Assembly: GCA_002393965.1 (NCBI GenBank)
Contig: DGSL01000026.1
Span: 70,841 to 134,840, forward strand
Origin: Bacteroidales bacterium UBA4363
GTDB lineage: Bacteria > Bacteroidota > Bacteroidia > Bacteroidales > Paludibacteraceae
Length of the DNA stretch: 64,000 nucleotides
Reading direction: 5' to 3'
Below the pieces are notes generated by a model, which was not told the DNA's origin, searched no databases, and saw nothing but the letters and a program-made list of their open reading frames with translations. The translations under genes were made by a program, and so were the position numbers. Positions 54,755 through 62,850 of the stretch are shown here, piece after piece (within the stretch, counting starts at the first letter, position 1; every line of letters begins with the position of its first letter).

Positions 54755-56098
54755 TTAGATTACTCCTATCAATGTCAGAAACAAGAGAGCAACAAATATC
54801 GGTGAAACAAAACGGATGAGGAAGCGCAACACGACATAATTAATCGACGGGCTTTCATTTTCGCTGTTTGTCAGTTGACTTTGCAACACCCTGCTCGGCA
54901 TGATCCAGCCGGCAAACAGTACAATGAAAAATCCTCCCAAGGGCAACATGACGTTGGAGGAAACCGAGTCGAAGATATCAAACAACGGTTTCCCGCCAAT
55001 CTCAAACCATCCATGACCGGATAGGGACAGCGCACACATACTTCCCGTTACCGACATGGTCAACGCAATCGCCAGACAGGCTTTCCAGCGTTTCATCCGC
55101 AATTCTTCAGAAGCAAAAGCCGTGACGGTCTCCAACAACGACACCTGCGACGTCACGGCAGCAAAATACACCAGAAGGAAAAACAAGATGGAAAATCCAT
55201 AACCTCCTGGCATCTGCTGAAAGATGTTCGGCATCGTGTTGAAAAGGAGTGTCGGACCCTGTGTGGGCTCCAGACCGAACGAGAAGACGGCTGGGAAAAT
55301 AACCATACCGGAAAGAATGGCAACCAAAGAATCGAAAGTGACTATGCCGAGTGCCGTTTTCGGAAGATTACGGTCCGAACTGATATAGGACCCATACGTC
55401 AACATGGCTCCCATACCCAACGAAAGGGAGAAAAAAGATTGACCCATCGCTGTCAGTACCGTTTGGAGACTTATCTTCTCAAAGTCGGGTTTCAAAAGAA
55501 AGGTCACGCCCTTCCACGACTCCGGCAGACAGAAAAGCGAATTACAGACTAAGATAAGTATCAGCACAAACAGGGCTGGCATCAGTATCTTGTTGAATCG
55601 TTCTATCCCCTTGCTCACTCCGAGAACCACAACCACTAACGAGATTCCTAACGAAACCAGGGCTTGAAGCGTCGGCCCCGTCCCTCCTGCAAGGAACAGG
55701 TCAAAATAGTTCTTGATCTCATCCGATGACTTTCCACTGAATTCGCCGACCACTGATGCCCGCAAAAATTCCAGTGACCATCCGCCGACTACCATATAGA
55801 AGGACGTAATGACATATGCTGCGGCTACCCCCAGAAATCCAACCAGAAACCACGGACCTGGAGCAATGTTCTTGAATGCGCGCATGGCATTGCACCGCTG
55901 ACTGCGACCGATGGAGAGTTCGGACAGCATCACGGGCAACGAGACCAATAGACTGACACATAGGTAAACGAGCAGAAAGGCCGACCCTCCGTTCTCACCA
56001 GCCAGATAGGGAAATCGCCACAGATTACCCAAACCGACCACTGACCCCGCTACCGTTGCAAAGGTCCCGATTCTGCTGTTGAATTCTCCTCTGGCCAT
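54755..56098 (-). CDS. Sodium-dependent transporter (neurotransmitter:sodium symporter family)
   Basis: Imports an amino acid or similar solute with Na+. The 447-residue protein has the family opening FATVAGSVVGLGNLWRFPYL (helix 1, the unwound substrate/sodium site), GGSAFLLVYL, FFSLSLGMGAMLTYGSY (helix 6), and about 11-12 helices. The substrate is not deducible. The start ATG overlaps the last base of the ispD stop (ATGA, 56098), indicating translational coupling. Probably in the ispD-SNF-modF-recG transcript. Confidence 0.93.
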   Translation of the reverse strand: MARGEFNSRIGTFATVAGSVVGLGNLWRFPYLAGENGGSAFLLVYLCVSLLVSLPVMLSELSIGRSQRCNAMRAFKNIAPGPWFLVGFLGVAAAYVITSFYMVVGGWSLEFLRASVVGEFSGKSSDEIKNYFDLFLAGGTGPTLQALVSLGISLVVVVLGVSKGIERFNKILMPALFVLILILVCNSLFCLPESWKGVTFLLKPDFEKISLQTVLTAMGQSFFSLSLGMGAMLTYGSYISSDRNLPKTALGIVTFDSLVAILSGMVIFPAVFSFGLEPTQGPTLLFNTMPNIFQQMPGGYGFSILFFLLVYFAAVTSQVSLLETVTAFASEELRMKRWKACLAIALTMSVTGSMCALSLSGHGWFEIGGKPLFDIFDSVSSNVMLPLGGFFIVLFAGWIMPSRVLQSQLTNSENESPSINYVVLRFLIRFVSPIFVALLFLTLIGVI

Positions 56099-56799
56099 CA
56101 GTTTCTCCCTTTCTTCATCAACACCTCTGCTATCAACAGATCAATAGGTGTCGTTATTTTTATGTTTTCTCTGTTCCCATCGACCAGATAAATCACGCCT
56201 CCTGCCTTTTCATAAACCGACGCATCATCCGTCAACCGACCGAGCTCTTCTTCCGTCATCGTTGACAAGTGGGAATAGGAGGACTTTAAATCCGCGCTTC
56301 TGAACACTTGAGGTGTCTGTACCAGATGATAACGGCTTCGGTCAACGGCATACGTGCCGTTTTCTCCTTCCTCCCGAATACTATCTGTCAAAGAAACTAC
56401 AGGAATGGCAGAGCCGTTTCTCTCTGCACCCTGGTAACATCGTTCTATCGTGTTCCGCGATACGAGCGGACGCACTCCGTCATGAATGCCCACAAGAACA
56501 CCATCCGGAACATGTCTCAAACCGTTCTCTACGCTTTGGAGACGGCTTTCACCTCCTTCTATGACGACTATTTCTTCTCTGAATTCATGCTTCTCACACA
56601 GTTTGGCCCACTGTTTGCACTGACTGGAAGGAAGAACCAACAGGACATGCAAAGATTTGTCATATTCCAGAAATCGTCTGATTGTATGCATCAGTATGGG
56701 GATACCGCAAATCGGGAGAAACTGCTTCGGCACATCCGACCCCATGCGCGTTCCTTTCCCTCCTGCTACTATCACGACATATCGTTCCTGCTTTGACAT
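56098..56799 (-). CDS. ispD: 2-C-methyl-D-erythritol 4-phosphate cytidylyltransferase
   Basis: Second committed step of the MEP isoprenoid pathway: forms CDP-methylerythritol from MEP and CTP. The 233-residue protein has the nucleotide-binding opening VAGGKGTRMGSDVPKQFLPI, GGESRLQSVENGLRHV, HDGVRPLVSRNTIERC, and TDDASVYEKAGG with IKITTPIDLLIAEVLM. It matches the family over its length. It supplies precursors for the polyprenyl synthase at the left edge, but they are not linked. It shares one base with the transporter gene. Confidence 0.96.
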   Translation of the reverse strand: MSKQERYVVIVAGGKGTRMGSDVPKQFLPICGIPILMHTIRRFLEYDKSLHVLLVLPSSQCKQWAKLCEKHEFREEIVVIEGGESRLQSVENGLRHVPDGVLVGIHDGVRPLVSRNTIERCYQGAERNGSAIPVVSLTDSIREEGENGTYAVDRSRYHLVQTPQVFRSADLKSSYSHLSTMTEEELGRLTDDASVYEKAGGVIYLVDGNRENIKITTPIDLLIAEVLMKKGRN

Positions 56800-56833
56800 C
56801 CCCTTGTTTTTGACATTACATTTTACATCAAAG

Positions 56834-56861
56834 CAAAGATAAAAAAATAATGATAACTTTG
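56834..56861. promoter_or_regulatory. Divergent -7 elements between ispD and the SPOR protein
   Basis: Leftward TATCTTTG (plus CAAAGATA, 56834-56841) lies 34 bp before ispD. Rightward TAACTTTG (56854-56861) lies 30 bp before the ATG at 56892. They are 12 bp apart. No -33 box was found for either. Confidence 0.45.
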
Positions 56862-56891
56862 CAGCGTTTTACACATCATCATTCGTCACGG

Positions 56892-57404
56892 ATGAAAGGA
56901 GTTGTTTTTCTTATATGTTTTGTTTTTGCCGGCTTTGATCTGTTGGCGCAGACTCAAAGTGGAATTAAGGCTGTTTTATCCGAACTCACCGACAATTCCG
57001 ACCCTTCCAAAGGCTCCGTCACCATTCGCCAAGACCCTCGCATCGAAGAGTTGATGGAAAAACGGAAAGACATACAACCGCCTGCCTCCCACCATAGCTC
57101 AACAATCGGTTCTTTTACCACCAACGTACGATCGGGAACAGGATACCGCGTACAGGTATTCTCCAGCAATGCTCAACGTCAAGCGAAAGATCAAGCTTAC
57201 GCGGTCCAATCCAAAATCAAAAACAAATTTCCACAACTTCCCGTCTACGTTTCCTATACCTCTCCCTTCTGGAAAGTTCGTATCGGCGATTGTCAAACCA
57301 TGGAAGAGGCTCAGCAACTCCGTGTCAACGTAAAAAAAGCCTTCCCAGAGTTCCAACAGGAAACATACGTCGTTCGTGACAAAATCTTTCTTCCCGCCTA
57401 CTAA
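56892..57404 (+). CDS. SPOR domain protein, exported
   Basis: A 170-residue exported protein. The signal peptide is MKGVVFLICFVFAGFDLLAQ. The C-terminal SPOR domain (from YRVQVFSSNAQRQAKDQA to FPEFQQETYVV) binds denuded glycan strands at division sites. The intervening linker is rich in Ser/Gln. The start at 56892 is chosen because it exposes the signal peptide and lies after the -7 element at 56854-56861; an ATG at 56850 overlaps that element. Cell-division association is inferred from the domain. Confidence 0.9.
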   Translation: MKGVVFLICFVFAGFDLLAQTQSGIKAVLSELTDNSDPSKGSVTIRQDPRIEELMEKRKDIQPPASHHSSTIGSFTTNVRSGTGYRVQVFSSNAQRQAKDQAYAVQSKIKNKFPQLPVYVSYTSPFWKVRIGDCQTMEEAQQLRVNVKKAFPEFQQETYVVRDKIFLPAY

Positions 57405-57428
57405 GCCGATTCTGAAAATCTTATCTTA

Positions 57429-58022
57429 ATGAATAATCTGGTCGCATCCGAGCCAATAGGAGAACGCACTCATCAGTTGGCAAAACATTACAAGGAAATC
57501 CTGAATATCTTAGGGGAAAATCCGCAAAGAGAAGGTCTGCTCAAAACCCCGGTTCGCGTGGCAAAAGCCATGGAATTCCTCACCGCAGGTTATTCTGTGG
57601 ACCCAGGCGAAATCATTAAGTCTGCCACTTTCAAGGAGGACTATCGGCAAATGGTCATCGTCAAGGATATCGACTTTTTTTCGCTTTGCGAACACCACAT
57701 GCTCCCCTTTTATGGCAAAGCACACGTGGCCTATATTCCGAACGGATACATCACAGGACTAAGCAAGATAGCACGCGTCGTCGAAGTGTTTGCTCGACGG
57801 CTGCAGGTTCAGGAACGACTCACTACACAAATTAAGGAGTGCATCCAACAGACTCTCAACCCTCTTGGTGTCATGGTCGTTGTCGAGGCCAAACACATGT
57901 GCATGCAGATGAGAGGAGTCGAAAAACAGAATTCCATTACTACGACATCCGATTTTACCGGAGCTTTCGAACGCGACAAGACTCGGGAAGAGTTCATGAA
58001 TCTCATTCGGTCCGACGCCTGA
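57429..58022 (+). CDS. folE: GTP cyclohydrolase I
   Basis: First step of tetrahydrofolate/pterin synthesis: converts GTP to dihydroneopterin triphosphate. The 197-residue protein has [21 protein letters not shown] (zinc Cys/His, catalytic His), [23 protein letters not shown], and the zinc Cys in [17 protein letters not shown]. All catalytic residues are present. It ends 6 bp before the 3' end of the convergent yifB gene and starts 24 bp after the SPOR gene, with which it may be cotranscribed. Confidence 0.97.
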   Translation: MNNLVASEPIGERTHQLAKHYKEILNILGENPQREGLLKTPVRVAKAMEFLTAGYSVDPGEIIKSATFKEDYRQMVIVKDIDFFSLCEHHMLPFYGKAHVAYIPNGYITGLSKIARVVEVFARRLQVQERLTTQIKECIQQTLNPLGVMVVVEAKHMCMQMRGVEKQNSITTTSDFTGAFERDKTREEFMNLIRSDA

Positions 58023-58028
58023 GAATCT

Positions 58029-59567
58029 CTACTCTACCCACGTGCTACGGTCTAGATTACGATATCCGATCGCCTCGGCAATGTGATGCTTCTGGACCTG
58101 CGCATCACCGGCAAGGTCAGCAATGGTTCGACCTACTTTCAGAATGCGATCGTATGCTCGCGCCGATAGGTTAAATTTCAACATCGCCTTTTTCAACAGT
58201 TCCCGTCCAGCCTCATCTGGTTCGGCATACTGATGAAGCATCTTGCTTGTCATTTGGGCATTACAGTGAATCCCCCTATGTGTTTTGTATCGTTCCGTCT
58301 GTCGCTCTCGGGCCCGGACCACCCTGTCTCGGATTGTTGCACTGGACTCTCCGTCGTGTTGACCGGAAAGTTTTGTAAACGGAACACTGAAAATCTCTAT
58401 CTGAAGATCAAAACGATCCATCAGCGGACCACTGATACGGTTCAGGTATTTCTGAACCTGTGCCGGTGTACAGATACATTCGTGCGTCGGATCATTATGA
58501 TATCCGCAAGGACATGGATTCATCGCCGCAACCAACATGAAACTGGCGGGATATTCCGTCGTGTATTTGCTGCGTGAGATGACTATCTTCCGGTCTTCCA
58601 ATGGCTGACGCATCACCTCCAGGGCACTGCGCTTGAATTCCGGCAATTCATCGAGGAAAAGAACTCCGTTATGAGCAAGAGAGATTTCTCCCGGCTGAGG
58701 ATTCGTCCCACCACCCACAAGGGCAACATCACTGATGGTATGATGCGGACTGCGAAACGGACGCTGTGTCATCAATGACGAACCTCCCTTTACTGTTCCT
58801 GCCACCGAATGGATCTTCGTCGTTTCCAAGGCTTCTCGTAACGTCAGCGGAGGCAGAATGGTCGGGATGCGCTTGGCCATCATCGACTTCCCGGCTCCTG
58901 GAGGACCTACCATGATCAAGTTATGACCGCCAGCCGCTGCAACTTCGATGGCTCTTTTCACTGACTCCTGACCCTTTACATCGGAAAAATCAACGTCGAA
59001 ACAATTGACATGATCGTAGAATTCCTTTCGCGTATCTACGATTTCAGGTTCCAAATCTTTTTGCTTGTTTAGGAATCCCAATACGTCTCTGATATGATCG
59101 ACTCCATACACTTCCAGATTATTGACTATTGCTGCCTCTCTGGCGTTTTCTCTTGGCAGGATAAAACCTTTGAATCCCTCCTCGCGAGCCTTGATGGCAA
59201 TGGGAAGAACACCGCGTATCGGCTGGATGCTGCCGTCCAATGAAAGTTCTCCCATTATAACGTATTTGTCTAATCCATCCATGATGACCATTTCCGATGC
59301 TGCCAGCATGCCGATGGCAATGGGGAGGTCGTAGGCGGATCCCTCCTTTTTAAGATCTGCCGGCGCCAAATTGATGACCGTCTTTTTCTGGGGTACGCTC
59401 AAACCACTGTTTTGCAACGCAGACAAAATACGCTCGTGACTCTCCTTTACCGCATTGTCGGGCAATCCGACCATATACAATTTCGAACCCGATGCCACAT
59501 TCACTTCCACCGTCACAATCAGCGCATCAATTCCTTGTACCGCAGCCCCATACGTTTTTGCCAACAT
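58029..59567 (-). CDS. YifB/ComM family Mg-chelatase-like AAA+ ATPase
   Basis: A 512-residue AAA+ ATPase with an N-terminal Lon-type fold domain (VNVASGSKLYMVGLPDNAVKE) and the AAA+ core: Walker A MVGPPGAGKSMMAKRIP, Walker B GVLFLDELPEF, MNPCPCGYH (a zinc-type cluster of the family). ComM homologues promote branch migration during natural transformation; other members have unknown roles. Length is standard. With a ComEA-like and a ComF-like gene elsewhere in the window it hints at competence, but all three are also found in non-competent species. Confidence 0.94.
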   Translation of the reverse strand: MLAKTYGAAVQGIDALIVTVEVNVASGSKLYMVGLPDNAVKESHERILSALQNSGLSVPQKKTVINLAPADLKKEGSAYDLPIAIGMLAASEMVIMDGLDKYVIMGELSLDGSIQPIRGVLPIAIKAREEGFKGFILPRENAREAAIVNNLEVYGVDHIRDVLGFLNKQKDLEPEIVDTRKEFYDHVNCFDVDFSDVKGQESVKRAIEVAAAGGHNLIMVGPPGAGKSMMAKRIPTILPPLTLREALETTKIHSVAGTVKGGSSLMTQRPFRSPHHTISDVALVGGGTNPQPGEISLAHNGVLFLDELPEFKRSALEVMRQPLEDRKIVISRSKYTTEYPASFMLVAAMNPCPCGYHNDPTHECICTPAQVQKYLNRISGPLMDRFDLQIEIFSVPFTKLSGQHDGESSATIRDRVVRARERQTERYKTHRGIHCNAQMTSKMLHQYAEPDEAGRELLKKAMLKFNLSARAYDRILKVGRTIADLAGDAQVQKHHIAEAIGYRNLDRSTWVE

Positions 59568-59707
59568 ATCTCTTTGTTTTTTGGTTCGTTGTTCTCTACT
59601 CCCTTTTCCTCCCTGTCTGATTCTCGTTTCGTGCTTATAAAGTTACGCTTTTTCCGTTTCTTACCACACATTTAACCTTATATGAATGACCCCCCTGGCA
59701 AAAAAAA

Positions 59708-59733
59708 GTCGTGTTTCTTTCCTGAAACACGAC
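59708..59733 (-). terminator. Intrinsic terminator after the greA-HIT operon
   Basis: GTCGTGTTTC (59708-59717) pairs with GAAACACGAC (59724-59733), 10 bp with a 6-nt loop. On the minus strand the stem is followed by TTTTTTT. It lies 27 bp past the HIT-gene stop at 59760. Confidence 0.9.
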
Positions 59734-59759
59734 CCTCTCTGCTTATTATATCTTTCCTT

Positions 59760-60158
59760 TTATTCGAATTTTTCTGCTATCTGACGAGCAATCTCTGCCA
59801 TGCGATCTTCCGACAACTTCAATTTTTCCTTGTCAAATTTCATGTCAGATTCCTTGTTTAATGGAACCAGATGAATATGTGTGTGCGGAACCTCCATGCC
59901 CAAAACTGCCATCCCTACTCGCTGACAAGGAATGGCAGCCTTGATCGCCTTTGCCACTCGCTTGGCAAATACCGTCAGACCGACGTACGTTTCATCGTCA
60001 AGATCAAAAAGATAATCGTTTTCCGTATTCTTCGGAATTACCAAAGTATGACCCTCCGACATCGGAGCAATATCCAGAAAAGCAAAGAAATTCTCGTCCT
60101 CGGCTACCTTATAACTGGGTATTTCTCCCTTTGCAATTTTTGTAAATAACGTTGCCAT
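59760..60158 (-). CDS. HIT family nucleotide hydrolase
   Basis: A 132-residue histidine-triad protein. The catalytic HxHxHxx motif is in VPHTHIHLVPL. The N-terminus has TLFTKIAKGEIPSYKVAE and FLDIAPMSEGHTLVIP, typical of the HinT branch that hydrolyses nucleoside phosphoramidates. The family length is normal. It starts 16 bp after greA, with a terminator behind it, so the two form an operon. Confidence 0.95.
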   Translation of the reverse strand: MATLFTKIAKGEIPSYKVAEDENFFAFLDIAPMSEGHTLVIPKNTENDYLFDLDDETYVGLTVFAKRVAKAIKAAIPCQRVGMAVLGMEVPHTHIHLVPLNKESDMKFDKEKLKLSEDRMAEIARQIAEKFE

Positions 60159-60174
60159 ATCTCTGTCGCTTATT

Positions 60175-60645
60175 TTAAACTGTAATATCTACCACTTCAA
60201 ACTCCTGCTCGCCGACAGGTAATTTTATAACTGCCTTCTCTCCCTTTTTCTTTCCCAGCAAACCCTTCGCTACTGGCGTGGTAATCGAGAGCTTATGCTC
60301 TTTCAGGTTCGCTTCGTTTTCCGAAACGATTGTATAGGTCATCTGCTGCTGGTTCTTCGTGTTCCGAATCGTGACCGTCGTCAATAATTGAACAGAGTCC
60401 GACTTGATTTTACTTTCATCAATGATACGCACATTGGCAAGCATGCTTTTCAGTTCGGCAATCTTCGATTCGATCATTCCCTGCTCCTCTTTCGCCGCAT
60501 CATATTCCGCATTCTCCGAAAGGTCTCCCTTGTCCCGAGCTTCCGCTATTTGCTGAATAATACGCGGACGCTCCACATTTTCTAAATGATTCAGCTCGTC
60601 TAACTTCTTCTGTTGGCCTTCTTTGGTCATGTAAATTGTTGCCAT
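60175..60645 (-). CDS. greA: Transcription elongation factor GreA
   Basis: Stimulates RNA polymerase to cleave backtracked transcripts. The 156-residue protein begins MATIYMTKEGQQKKLDELNH, with the coiled-coil tip carrying the acidic pair (DKGDLSENAEYDAAKEEQ), and the C-terminal FKBP-like domain (ISTTPVAKGLLGKKKGE-type: ITTPVAKGLLGKKKGEKAV). The ATG at 60645 gives standard length; the reading frame is open 75 codons upstream but contains no family sequence. Upstream -7 element at 60746-60753. Confidence 0.97.
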   Translation of the reverse strand: MATIYMTKEGQQKKLDELNHLENVERPRIIQQIAEARDKGDLSENAEYDAAKEEQGMIESKIAELKSMLANVRIIDESKIKSDSVQLLTTVTIRNTKNQQQMTYTIVSENEANLKEHKLSITTPVAKGLLGKKKGEKAVIKLPVGEQEFEVVDITV

Positions 60646-60745
60646 TGTATTTCTCCTTATATTTTTATTCTTGATAAAAACTAAAAAACAAGAGAATCCC
60701 ATCCCTCTATGGATGAAACCCTCCCTTTTTATCCTTTTGCATAAG

Positions 60746-60753
60746 CAAAGATA
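60746..60753 (-). promoter_or_regulatory. -7 element of the greA-HIT operon
   Basis: TATCTTTG on the minus strand (plus CAAAGATA). It is 100 bp before the greA start, implying a leader of about 90 nt. No TTTG at 19-21 bp upstream; the nearest, minus-strand TTTG at plus 60765-60768, is 11 bp away. Confidence 0.5.
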
Positions 60754-60857
60754 GGGATTCTTTTCAAAGAAAAAAATTTTACCTCTCTCTGTTGGGTTTC
60801 TTTGTTTTCTTGCTTCAATCTCTCCGCTGTCTCTTTCGCTTGAGCCAATGCATTCTC

Positions 60858-61769
60858 TTATTGTTTGCAATTGAAATTCACTTTTACATTCTCTTCCCCA
60901 ATGCTTAATTCCACATTGGCATGCATGACTAATGGCAGGTTATTCTCAACATGGCCGGCAGGAAAATTAAAGCAGACAGGATAATCGTATTCCTCTACTG
61001 CTTTCGCAATTCCCTCATAGATACTTCGACACATTCCTTCGTCTTCTTCACACTCGGCAAATTGACCGACAATCAATCCCGAAAGATTTTCAAGGACACC
61101 GCTGAGACGGAGGTTCTCAATCATCCGGTCAATACGGTAGGAGGACTCTCCGATATCTTCTATAAATAGGATGCTGTTCCCATCATAGGTGTTTAGATCG
61201 TACGGGGTGGAGCGCAACGAACTGAGCAAAGTGAGATTCCCTCCTGTCAGCCTGCCCTTCACCTCTCCCTTGCGGTTCAGCACATGCGGCGGAAGAACAT
61301 ACTCTGGCAACCTCCCAAATAGGATGTTCTTCATATTCTTTACTGGATCGGAGTCTCCCGATAACGTAGTCAGATGTTTTGCCATAATTCCATGCAAAGA
61401 CGATATGGAAATAGCAGTACACAGGTTATGCAGGACCGTTACATCACTGTATCCGATAATCCACTTCGGACGTATCTCGAATCCCTCAACATTCAGACCG
61501 TCCACAATTTGCATCAGACCATACCCCCCTCGAACGCATAACACGGCCTTTGTTTCCGGATCTTCCATGGCCTGTTGCAAATCCATAAGACGTTCTTCTG
61601 CTGTTCCGGAAAACCGGCCATACCGCCCACGCACATGAGCTCCTTCCTTGACTTTCAGCCCCCACGATTGTAACGTCTGAATGGCTCCATCTACATATTG
61701 GGTATCTATCGCTCCTGCAGGGGCTACAAGAGACACCTTGTCTCCCGATTTTAAGAATGGTGGTAACAT
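60858..61769 (-). CDS. S66 family LD-carboxypeptidase (LdcA/MccF-like)
   Basis: Cleaves the terminal D-amino acid from murein tetrapeptides during recycling. The 303-residue protein begins MLPPFLKSGDKVSLVAPAG. The nucleophile Ser is in WIIGYSDVTVLHN, preceded by CVRGGYGLMQIVD; the catalytic Glu/His positions fall in GRLTGGNLTLLSSL, FIEDIGESSYRIDRMI and FPAGHVENNLPLVM. The start ATG at 61769 fits the family; the frame extends 42 codons upstream without similarity. It is divergent from a lytic transglycosylase, another murein enzyme. Confidence 0.92.
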   Translation of the reverse strand: MLPPFLKSGDKVSLVAPAGAIDTQYVDGAIQTLQSWGLKVKEGAHVRGRYGRFSGTAEERLMDLQQAMEDPETKAVLCVRGGYGLMQIVDGLNVEGFEIRPKWIIGYSDVTVLHNLCTAISISSLHGIMAKHLTTLSGDSDPVKNMKNILFGRLPEYVLPPHVLNRKGEVKGRLTGGNLTLLSSLRSTPYDLNTYDGNSILFIEDIGESSYRIDRMIENLRLSGVLENLSGLIVGQFAECEEDEGMCRSIYEGIAKAVEEYDYPVCFNFPAGHVENNLPLVMHANVELSIGEENVKVNFNCKQ

Positions 61770-61840
61770 AGGTTTTTCTTCTTTGAAGTTCGCTTTTCTT
61801 AATCTGCTGACGAAGATACTGAAAAAAGGAGTTTTTTCAA

Positions 61841-61848
61841 TACCTTTG
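61841..61848 (+). promoter_or_regulatory. -7 element of the lytic transglycosylase gene
   Basis: TACCTTTG, an exact TAnnTTTG. It lies 34 bp before the GTG at 61883 and only 7 bp before an alternative GTG at 61856, which favours 61883. The -33 element is not evident. Confidence 0.5.
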
Positions 61849-61882
61849 TCTTTTCGTGTTTTTTTATTTATTCCTCTTTTCC

Positions 61883-62818
61883 GTGAAAACACCAAATTTA
61901 CCCTGTATCACCTGTTTTTTTCTGCTCTGTCTCTCTGTTCAACTCTCTGCACAGAAAATCAACTCTGCTCCCGTTATTTCCTTCGACATCCCAGACTCTG
62001 TCTGTTTTGCCGATGATGTGATTTCACTGAAACGCATCGACCTGCGCGAAAGGTTCGACCGTGAAATCTCCTCATTTGCCTACATGCACACATCTTCCCT
62101 AATGTGTTTGAAAGGCGCTAATCGATATTTCCCCATCATCGAACCCATTCTGAAACGAAATGGGATTCCAGCCGACTTCATGTACCTTGCTCTTATCGAG
62201 AGCTCGTTTAACCCTCGCGCTCTTTCTTCTGTCAAAGCCGCTGGAATATGGCAACTGATGCCTGCAACCGCAAGAGAACTCGGACTGGAAGTCTCCGAAG
62301 AAATCGACGAACGATACGACGTCGAGAAAGCAACGGAGGCCGCTTGCCGGTATTTTCGCCAAGCCTACACTAAATTTGGAGACTGGATGCTTGTTGCCGC
62401 TTCCTATAATTGCGGAATGGGACGTATCAACACCGAACGGACAGCACAAAAGACTGGATTGTTCTACGACCTTTATCTCAACCAAGAAACTTCTCGCTAT
62501 GTATTTCGCCTACTCGCCGCCAAGGTTTTCTTGCAGGATCCACAACATTTCGGCTTTTTTATTAAACGAGACCAATTCTACCAAAATCCCGATTTCATCG
62601 TGGTCGAGGTTCGCGAGTCCGTTAGCGATTGGGCGGATTGGGCTCTTGCAAAAGGCTATTCCTATGCTCAACTGCGCAATTACAATCTCTGGATTCGGGA
62701 CCGCAAACTGACCAACCCGAAAGGAAAATGTTATTTTGTCCGGCTCCCTGAAAAGGACTCTCTCGTCTCCGACCCTGCTAAGATTTCCATTTGGCAGGAA
62801 AACTGGACAATAGACTGA
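61883..62818 (+). CDS. Lytic transglycosylase (SLT domain), exported
   Basis: Cleaves the MurNAc-GlcNAc bond of murein with anhydro-ring formation. Translated from GTG at 61883, the 311-residue protein begins MKTPNLPCITCFFLLCLSVQ with LSAQ as the likely cleavage site. The SLT domain has the catalytic Glu in MYLALIESSFNPRALSSVKA, AAGIWQLMPATARELGLEV, and SYNCGMGRINTERTAQK with the GxGRI-type end. It resembles MltD but has no LysM repeats. GTG is used because no ATG precedes the signal peptide. It is separated by only 32 bp from the following BspA-like gene. Confidence 0.88.
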   Translation: MKTPNLPCITCFFLLCLSVQLSAQKINSAPVISFDIPDSVCFADDVISLKRIDLRERFDREISSFAYMHTSSLMCLKGANRYFPIIEPILKRNGIPADFMYLALIESSFNPRALSSVKAAGIWQLMPATARELGLEVSEEIDERYDVEKATEAACRYFRQAYTKFGDWMLVAASYNCGMGRINTERTAQKTGLFYDLYLNQETSRYVFRLLAAKVFLQDPQHFGFFIKRDQFYQNPDFIVVEVRESVSDWADWALAKGYSYAQLRNYNLWIRDRKLTNPKGKCYFVRLPEKDSLVSDPAKISIWQENWTID

Positions 62819-62850
62819 TTTCTTCGTTATTAACCTTGTGATTTTTGTCA